Assembly: GCF_900108335.1 (NCBI RefSeq)
Contig: NZ_FNVT01000030.1
Coordinates: 50,178-114,177, forward strand
Length of the DNA: 64,000 nucleotides
From: Nonomuraea solani
GTDB lineage: Bacteria; Actinomycetota; Actinomycetes; Streptosporangiales; Streptosporangiaceae
Reading direction: 5' to 3'
Shown here in pieces: positions 58,461-64,000 of this stretch. The notes beneath the pieces were generated by a model, which saw only the letters and a list, made by a program, of their open reading frames with translations, searched no databases and was not told the origin of the DNA. The stretch's first letter is position 1, and each line of letters starts with the position of its first letter. The position numbers and the translations under genes were made by a program.

Positions 58461-58871
58461 TCAGAAACGGTCCGGGAAGAAGATCTTGATCTCCCTGGCG
58501 GCCGACTCGGGCGAGTCGGAGCCGTGGACGACGTTCTCGGCGATCTCGAGGGCGTGGTCACCACGGATGGTGCCGGGGGCCGACTTGACCGGGTCGGTGA
58601 GGCCGGCCAGCGCGCGGAACGCCTCGACGGCGCGCGGGCCCTCCAGCACCAGGGCGACGAGCGGGCCCGAGGTGATGAAGTCGACGAGCTCGCCGAAGAA
58701 CGGCCGCTCGGAGTGCTCGGCGTAGTGCGTCTTGGCGGTGTCGGCGTCGAGGGTGCGCAGGTCCATCGCCACGACCTTGAGGCCCTTGCGCTCCACGCGG
58801 GCGATCACGTCACCGATGAGGCCGCGCTTAACCCCGTCGGGCTTGATCAGGACAAGAGTGCGCTCGGACAC
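58461..58871 (-). CDS. ndk: Nucleoside diphosphate kinase
   Basis: 136 residues from GTG 58871 (AAGGAG upstream). LVLIKPDGVKRGLIG and NVVHGSDS with the phosphorylated His116. Transfers phosphate from ATP to NDPs. Monocistronic, with a strong terminator. Confidence 0.99.
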   Translation of the reverse strand: MSERTLVLIKPDGVKRGLIGDVIARVERKGLKVVAMDLRTLDADTAKTHYAEHSERPFFGELVDFITSGPLVALVLEGPRAVEAFRALAGLTDPVKSAPGTIRGDHALEIAENVVHGSDSPESAAREIKIFFPDRF

Positions 58872-59046
58872 TTGGTGTTCTCCTTCGAACAGATGGGGTC
58901 GCGACTTCGGGCACCGGCCCGGCCGCGAGAACGCTCCGCGGGGCAGGAACCCACGCGTCGCCGTGGCAGGGCCTCAGTTTACCGTCCTCCGCCCCTGCCC
59001 TCGTTTCGGTAGGCAAAGAGTACGCGGAAGCGCCCGTACGGAAAGA

Positions 59047-60894
59047 CTACGCAGAAGCGGTGTCCTCGGGCGAATGCCCCTGGACCGGCACGGCCGGTGA
59101 CTCCTCATCAGAGTCGGCGTCGAAGGCCCCCTTGGCCGCCACGGGCAGCGCGACCCGGGGAATCGCCCCGGTGGGCCGGTCCTCGTCGCCCTCGCCCCCC
59201 GCCGGCACGAGACCCGCCGCCGGCACCGCGTCCGACGCCGGTACAAGGCCCGACGCCGGCACGAGGCCCGCCGTCGGCACGACGTCAGACGTCGGCACCG
59301 CGTCCGACGTCGGCGCAAGGCCCGACGCTGGCGCAAGGCTCGCCGTCGGCACGACGTCCGACGCTGGCACAAGGCCCGACGCCGGCAAGACGCCCGCCGT
59401 CGGTACCGCGTCCGGCACCGCTACAAGGCCCGACGCCGGTAGGACACCCGCCGTCGGTACGAGGTCCGCCGCCGGCACGAGCAGCACGTCCGTACCCGCA
59501 CAAGGCACCTCAGAACGGCCGGGAGGCACCTTGGCGGAACGCCGCGCCATCACCGACGCGAGGACGATGATCGCGACCACCAGGAACCCGCCGATCAGCG
59601 ACCACCAGTGCAGCGCGCCCACGAACCCGTCGACCAGCTCCTGAGCCGACCGCACACCGTCCAGCATCGCCATCTGCACCCCGGCCCCCAGCAGGAACCC
59701 GCTCAACACCCCCGCGAAGCAGAGCGACAACCCGAACCCCGCCGCCCCCACGCTGACCTCCTGCAACGCCGCTGTGAGCGCCACCGCCGCCCCTACCGCG
59801 AGCAGGCTGAACGGCACCGCCAGCACCATCCCGTCGGCCGACGGCACCACCAGCCGCACCGAGCAGAGCCCCACGACCATGGCCAGCAGCCCCAGAGGCG
59901 CCAGCCACCGCCCGGCGGCCCGCGCGAACAGCCGCACCGCCACGGACGCGGCGATCGCGAGCACCCCGGCCACCCCGTAGGGCACCCAGAGGCCACGCAG
60001 CCCCGGCCCGCCGAGCCCGCCCATCTCCACCAGCGTGACCTGCGCGGCACTGGGCAGCAGCACGACGCCGACCGCGACCATGGTGTACGCCAGCGTGCGG
60101 CTCCCGGCCATCCCGATGGAGGCCAGCGCCAGCAGCGCCACGATCGCCAGCACCGCCAGGACGATCACCAGCAGCGGGCCCCAGCCCTCGGTCGCCGTGC
60201 TGATCGCCACGACGGCGATGCCCGCCGCGGGCACGGCGGCCAGCAGCAGCCGGCCGCGCTCACGATCATCGGGCCCCGGCGCGGCGGGCCGGCCGAGCAC
60301 CATCCAGGCGACCAGGTGCACGGCGGCCAGGCCGAGCGCGATGCCCGTCACCATTGGATAGGGCTGCAACGTGACCCGCCAGCTACTGACGTCGTCGAGC
60401 GGCCACAACGCCAGCGCCTGTGCCGTGAGCAGGCTCAGGCTGAACATGCCCACCCACAGAGCCCGCAGCACCGGCGCCCGATCCCAGACGGCCGCCAGCG
60501 TGGCGGGCAGGATCAGCCCGGCACCGACGCCACGCAGCACGCGCACCACGCCGACGAGGAGCTCCGAGCCCGCGAACCCACCCGCCGCGTCGGACAGGGC
60601 CACCAGGACCAGCCCGCCGACCAGCAGGTGCGCCACCGGCACCCGCCGCAGCGCCGCGGCCGCGAGCGGAACGGTGAGCATGAGTGCGGGCAGGGCGAGC
60701 CCGTGCGTACGCATGAGCCCGGCCTGCCCCAGGTCGCTCGGCAGCAGCGCGGCGACGACGGACAGCGTGTTGGGGATGGCGACGATCGCCAGCGGCAGCG
60801 AAGCCACGACGACCAGCCCGAGCAGTACGTCGAGCAGCCACGGAAGTCTAGGACCAGCCTGTCGAGGCGACCGCTGGATCGGGGGGACGGCCAT
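59047..60894 (-). CDS. 14-helix MFS-like membrane protein with hexapeptide-repeat tail
   Basis: 615 residues from ATG 60894. Hydrophobic helices fill ~20-455 (e.g. LLDVLLGLVVVASLPLAIVA, VLRGVGAGLILPATLAAVWD), an MFS-like layout without the DHA2 signature motif. After ~470, about 15 hexapeptides of the type VPTAGV/LPASGL/VPASDA run to ~565, then an acidic end (EDRPTGAIPRVALPV). It belongs to the folC-DUF4233-MFS run upstream of ndk. Transport substrate unknown; no ribosome site. Confidence 0.85.
   Translation of the reverse strand: MAVPPIQRSPRQAGPRLPWLLDVLLGLVVVASLPLAIVAIPNTLSVVAALLPSDLGQAGLMRTHGLALPALMLTVPLAAAALRRVPVAHLLVGGLVLVALSDAAGGFAGSELLVGVVRVLRGVGAGLILPATLAAVWDRAPVLRALWVGMFSLSLLTAQALALWPLDDVSSWRVTLQPYPMVTGIALGLAAVHLVAWMVLGRPAAPGPDDRERGRLLLAAVPAAGIAVVAISTATEGWGPLLVIVLAVLAIVALLALASIGMAGSRTLAYTMVAVGVVLLPSAAQVTLVEMGGLGGPGLRGLWVPYGVAGVLAIAASVAVRLFARAAGRWLAPLGLLAMVVGLCSVRLVVPSADGMVLAVPFSLLAVGAAVALTAALQEVSVGAAGFGLSLCFAGVLSGFLLGAGVQMAMLDGVRSAQELVDGFVGALHWWSLIGGFLVVAIIVLASVMARRSAKVPPGRSEVPCAGTDVLLVPAADLVPTAGVLPASGLVAVPDAVPTAGVLPASGLVPASDVVPTASLAPASGLAPTSDAVPTSDVVPTAGLVPASGLVPASDAVPAAGLVPAGGEGDEDRPTGAIPRVALPVAAKGAFDADSDEESPAVPVQGHSPEDTASA
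59195..59484 (-). repeat. 18-bp coding tandem repeat in the MFS C-terminal tail
   Basis: About 15 consecutive 18-bp units encode hexapeptides VP(T/A)(A/S)(G/D)(V/L/A). Units stay in frame with only substitutions. Confidence 0.85.
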
Positions 60895-60905
60895 GTAGGC
60901 CGACT

Positions 60906-61247
60906 TTAGCGGGTAGTAGCGCCCTCGACACGGCGAGCGACGATAATCGCAGTGATCCACAGCGCGGCAAAGATCGCCCCGAGGAAGTACATGGTGCCGA
61001 CGAGGAGGCCGGAGAAGATCGCCAGCCCCTGTACGAGACTGCCGAGCACGTAGCCGAAAGGCCTCTTGAGCAGGCCCGCGGCCACCACGCACAGCACGGC
61101 GAGACCGATGCCCACCGTCACCGCCAGCCAGGGCTCCACCCCGTTGACGCTGATCGCCACGGGCGTAATGAGCCCGCACACGATCGCCTCCATGCCGAGC
61201 ACGGAGGCGCCCAGCCTGCGCATCCCGGGAGTGACCTGGAAATTCAT
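60906..61247 (-). CDS. DUF4233 membrane protein
   Basis: 113 residues, four helices (LGMEAIVCGLITPVAISVNG, AVTVGIGLAVLCVVAAGLL, GSLVQGLAIFSGLLVGTMYF, FAALWITAIIVARRVEG). DUF4233 genes directly follow folC across actinomycetes. The start overlaps the folC stop in an ATGA junction. Function unknown. Confidence 0.93.
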   Translation of the reverse strand: MNFQVTPGMRRLGASVLGMEAIVCGLITPVAISVNGVEPWLAVTVGIGLAVLCVVAAGLLKRPFGYVLGSLVQGLAIFSGLLVGTMYFLGAIFAALWITAIIVARRVEGATTR

Positions 61248-62566
61248 CGCGTACCGTCCGCATTGAGCAGTTGCCGCGCGTCGCCCGCCGTCACGACGGA
61301 CCCGGTGATCAGCACGCCCGTGCCGCTGAACTCACCTTCCGCGTCGGCGATGCCGATGGCCCGGTCGATGGCGTCGTCGAGCCGCTCGACGACGTGCACG
61401 CGATCCTCGCCGAAGAGCGGCTCGGCCAGCGCGGACAGCTCCTCGGCGGACAGCGACCTGGGCGAGGAGTTCCGGGTGACCACGATCTCGTCGAGAATGG
61501 GCTCCAGCAGCTCCAGCAGCGCGTCCACGTCCTTGTCGCGCATGACCGCTACGACGCCGACCACCTTGGCGAAGTCGAACGCCTCGTGCAGCCCCTCCAG
61601 GGTCGCCTGCAGCCCGCCGGGGTTGTGCGCCGCGTCGATCACGACCGTGGGCGTGCGGCGGACGACCTCCATCCGCCCCGGCGACGACGCCTGCGCGAAC
61701 GCCTGCCGGACGAGTTCGGTGTCGAGCGGGTCGTCACCGCCGGTCAGCGCCTCGACGGCGGCCAGCGCGCACGCCGCGTTGCTCGCCTGGTGGGCGCCGT
61801 AGAGCGGGAGGTAGACCTCCTCGTAGACACCCTTCAGCCCGCGCAGCGTGAGAAGTTGCCCGCCGATCGCGACCTCGCGACTGAGCACGCCGAACTCCAG
61901 CCCCTCGCGCGCCACCACCGCGCCGACGTCGGCCGCGCGCCGCATCAGCACCTCTGCCGCGGCGAGCTCCTGCTGCGCCAGCACCGTCGTCGAGCCGGGC
62001 TTGATGATGCCCGCCTTCTCCGAGGCGATGCTGGGAATGTCGGGCCCGAGCCTGTCGGTGTGGTCGAGCGAGATGGGCGTGATGACCGACACGGTGCCGT
62101 CCGCCACGTTCGTGGCGTCCCAGGACCCGCCCATGCCCGCCTCGATGACGGCGACATCGACCGGCGTGTCGGCGAACCCCGCGAACGCCATCGCCGTCAG
62201 CAGCTCGAAGAACTGGATGCGCCGCCCCTGCGTGTCGGTCAGCTCGACGTAGGGGATGATCTCCTCGTAGACCTCGGCGAACCGCTCCTCGCTCAGCGGC
62301 TCCCCATCCACCGTGATCCGCTCGCGCATCGACACCAGGTGCGGGCTGGTGAACCGCCCCACCCGCAGGTTGCGCTCCTTGAGCAGCGCCTCGGTCAGCC
62401 GCGCCGTGCTCGTCTTGCCGTTGGTGCCGGCGATGTGTATGACCGGGTACGCCCGTTGCGGCGAGCCGAGCAGGTCCAGCAGGGCCGCGATCCGATCGAG
62501 CGTCGGCTCGAAATCCCACTCGACGCCACGATCCATGATCGCGCGTTCAACCGCTCGATAATCCAC
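61244..62566 (-). CDS. folC: Bifunctional folylpolyglutamate synthase / dihydrofolate synthase
   Basis: 440 residues from GTG 62566. IHIAGTNGKTSTARLTEALL (P-loop), FTSPHLVSMRERI, VIEAGMGGSWDATNV, ITPISLDHTDRLG and DAAHNPGG are Mur-ligase/FPGS motifs. Adds glutamate to dihydropteroate and tetrahydrofolate. In many actinomycetes valS precedes folC; here a divergent dioxygenase gene lies upstream instead. Confidence 0.97.
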   Translation of the reverse strand: MDYRAVERAIMDRGVEWDFEPTLDRIAALLDLLGSPQRAYPVIHIAGTNGKTSTARLTEALLKERNLRVGRFTSPHLVSMRERITVDGEPLSEERFAEVYEEIIPYVELTDTQGRRIQFFELLTAMAFAGFADTPVDVAVIEAGMGGSWDATNVADGTVSVITPISLDHTDRLGPDIPSIASEKAGIIKPGSTTVLAQQELAAAEVLMRRAADVGAVVAREGLEFGVLSREVAIGGQLLTLRGLKGVYEEVYLPLYGAHQASNAACALAAVEALTGGDDPLDTELVRQAFAQASSPGRMEVVRRTPTVVIDAAHNPGGLQATLEGLHEAFDFAKVVGVVAVMRDKDVDALLELLEPILDEIVVTRNSSPRSLSAEELSALAEPLFGEDRVHVVERLDDAIDRAIGIADAEGEFSGTGVLITGSVVTAGDARQLLNADGTR

Positions 62567-62723
62567 CCCTCAACCCTACTGACCGCGGGTAGCGGTCCGA
62601 ACCGGGGGCGAACATATTGCGAACCATATAGAAGATTGGAGGGTACTCACTCCCGTGCCCGAAGTGCGACCTTGAAGATCAGCCTGCCCCACCCCCCGGC
62701 AGTCCGCTCTCAAGGAGGCCATC

Positions 62724-63542
62724 GTGGAACGCGAGAACCCGCGCGCGGAAAGGCAAGGCGGCATCACCAGAAAGACGCTCTTCAAAGCGGCTCTCATAGC
62801 GACCCCGGTCCCGCTCCTGGCCGGCCAGGCTCCCGCCCTCGCCCGCGACACGGCGCTGAGCGGCGGACCGCTCACGCCGACCCCTTACTGCGACGACGGC
62901 GACGACCCCACTCCTCCGCAGACGGAGGGCCCGTACTTCAAGCCGAACTCCCCGCACCGCTCCGTCCTGCCCGGCGCGGGCACGACTCTGACGGTCAGCG
63001 GGTACGTCTTCGGCCTCGCCTGCCAGCCCCTGGCCAACGTCCTCCTGGACTTCTGGCAGGCCGACAGGAACGGCGCGTACGACAATGTCACCTACAACTT
63101 CCGCGGCCACCAGTTCACCAACGCCCAGGGCGCCTTCAAGCTGACCACGATCGTCCCCGGCCTCTACCCCGGCCGCACCAGGCACATCCACGTCAAAGCG
63201 CAGGCACCCGGCCGGCCGGTCCTGACCACCCAGCTCTACTTCCCCGGCGAACCCCGCAACAACACCGACCCCCTCTTCGACCCGGCCCTGCTCATGACCG
63301 TCCGCACCGTGGGGACGGGCAGGCAGGGCACCTTCGACTTCGTGCTCAACGTCCCGGGCGCACCGCCCACGGACTCACCGACAAGTCCGCCTCCGGGCGG
63401 CGGCACCTGGCGGGTTGGGGTGACCTACCAGGCGGGCGATCAGGTCACGTATGGAGGCGCGGCGTACCGGTGCCTGCAGGGGCACCGCTCACAGGCGGGG
63501 TGGGAACCACCTGATGTGCCCGCCCTGTGGCGCCGCGCCTGA
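62724..63542 (+). CDS. Secreted intradiol ring-cleavage dioxygenase with C-terminal CBM5/12
   Basis: 272 residues. Export signal at ~14-41 (ITRKTLFKAALIATPVPLLAG; the twin-Arg motif is reduced to RK). The intradiol domain has probable Fe(III) ligands Tyr119, Tyr148, His154 and His156 (GLYPGRTRHIHVK). After a Pro/Ser/Gly linker, residues ~227-272 form a carbohydrate-binding module (WRVGVTYQAGDQVTYGGAAY, YRCLQGHRSQ, GWEP). This layout matches SACTE_2871 of Streptomyces SirexAA-E, an extracellular catechol dioxygenase tied to plant biomass. AAGGAGG lies before the ATG. Confidence 0.9.
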   Translation: MERENPRAERQGGITRKTLFKAALIATPVPLLAGQAPALARDTALSGGPLTPTPYCDDGDDPTPPQTEGPYFKPNSPHRSVLPGAGTTLTVSGYVFGLACQPLANVLLDFWQADRNGAYDNVTYNFRGHQFTNAQGAFKLTTIVPGLYPGRTRHIHVKAQAPGRPVLTTQLYFPGEPRNNTDPLFDPALLMTVRTVGTGRQGTFDFVLNVPGAPPTDSPTSPPPGGGTWRVGVTYQAGDQVTYGGAAYRCLQGHRSQAGWEPPDVPALWRRA

Positions 63543-63563
63543 CCCAGGTCCCCGAACGCAAGA

Positions 63564-63595
63564 GAGGGCCACTCCGGCTACTGGGAGTGGCCCTC
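63564..63595 (+). terminator. Terminator of the dioxygenase gene
   Basis: 12-bp perfect stem GAGGGCCACTCC / GGAGTGGCCCTC with an 8-nt loop, 22 nt past the stop. Confidence 0.85.
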
Positions 63596-63608
63596 GTGCG
63601 AACGCAAA

Positions 63609-63643
63609 AAAGGGCCCCGACGCGCTAGGCGTCGGAGCCCTTT
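63609..63643 (-). terminator. Terminator of the rRNA operon
   Basis: AAAGGGC-t-CCGACGC / GCGTCGG-g-GCCCTTT (minus strand, 14 pairs, one mismatch, 5-nt loop) followed by TTTTTTGCG, directly after 5S rRNA. Confidence 0.9.
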
Positions 63644-63653
63644 CAAAGATTGT

Positions 63654-63770
63654 CCGGCGGTGACCTACTCTCCCACACCCTCCCGAGTGCAGTACCATCG
63701 GCGCAGAGAAGCTTAACTTCCGGGTTCGGAATGTAACCGGGTGTTTCCTTCCCGCCATAACCGCCGTAAC
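63654..63770 (-). rRNA. rrf: 5S rRNA
   Basis: On the minus strand: GTTACGGCGGTTATGGCGG at the 5' end, CCCGAACCCGGAAGTTAAGC-like core (TTCCGAACCCGGAAGTTAAG), and GGGAGAGTAGGTCACCGCC at the 3' end. Ends are estimated to within a few bases. Confidence 0.95.
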
Positions 63771-63845
63771 CCCATGAAACAAACAAGCAGATCTGCTTGT
63801 TGTCTCAGAATTGCGTAGTGGACGCGAGCAAAAAGAATGCTTTGT

Positions 63846-64000
63846 GGTCAAGTCCTCGGCCTATTAGTACCGGTCAGCTCCACACGTTACCATGCTTCCA
63901 CCTCCGGCCTATCAACCCCATCGTCTATAGGGAGCCTTACCCACTCTCGTGGTGGGAGACCTCATCTCAAGGCGAGCTTCCCGCTTAGATGCTTTCAGCG
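63846..64000 (-). rRNA. rrl: 23S rRNA, 3' end (continues beyond the window)
   Basis: Minus strand reads CTGAAAGCATCTAAGCGGGA, ending with GGCCGAGGACTTGACCA, the conserved last ~150 nt of 23S rRNA. About 75 nt of spacer separates it from 5S. The rest lies to the right of the window. Confidence 0.97.

Overview
The window is high-GC DNA with frequent GTG/TTG starts and 4-nt start/stop overlaps. Its gene order, mreB-mreC-mreD-mrdA-rodA / TIGR03960 / TIGR03936 / rng / rplU-rpmA-obgE / proB-proA / nadD-rsfS-gpgP, is that of an actinomycete chromosome. The accessory content (GH51 arabinofuranosidase, DyP peroxidase, many TetR/WYL/LysR regulators, a CBM-tagged intradiol dioxygenase) suggests a soil filamentous actinomycete. 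Streptosporangiaceae, for example Nonomuraea-like, is my best guess, made from protein flavour rather than any database search.

Layout. 1-35 kb is mostly accessory. It runs: 3' end of an arabinofuranosidase; phosphoesterase; aromatic amino-acid decarboxylase; WYL regulator; tRNA-Ala; an ECF41-type sigma factor with its own consensus promoter; a ClpN-domain/HTH pair with twin palindromic operators; AlaX-type editing protein and transporters; TetR/MFS cassettes; a deletion scar joining a response-regulator start to the tail of a secreted protein (15.3 kb); DyP peroxidase; an NhaA-DsbA fusion; a WYL regulator facing a divergent gene across a palindrome; a protein with a TGT-like zinc site; a broken PIG-L-type gene; a very large secreted subtilase behind a CebR-like operator; a 33-residue membrane peptide coupled to a processive GT2 synthase; a second identical tRNA-Ala; repeats and an IS30 remnant; FAH-family and MBL-fold hydrolases; and an unusual LysR protein.

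35-62.6 kb is the conserved core, nearly all on the minus strand. It covers NAD synthesis, ribosome silencing, glucosylglycerate phosphatase, proline synthesis, Obg GTPase, L21/L27, RNase E/G, two radical-SAM-linked proteins, the elongation/cell-shape operon (mreBCD, PBP2, RodA), ndk, and folC-DUF4233-MFS. M48 protease, Ser/Thr kinase and SDR genes interrupt it. 62.7-64 kb holds a secreted ring-cleaving dioxygenase and then the 3' end of an rRNA operon (23S, 5S) on the minus strand.

The most unusual signal is local tandem duplication. At least ten arrays with units of about 12-62 bp lie in intergenic gaps or in frame inside genes. The most striking fills the mreC-mreD junction: exactly six 33-bp units form a 65-codon reading frame that overlaps mreC's stop and mreD's start by 4 nt each. 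Every unit carries a version of the start-codon context of mreD.
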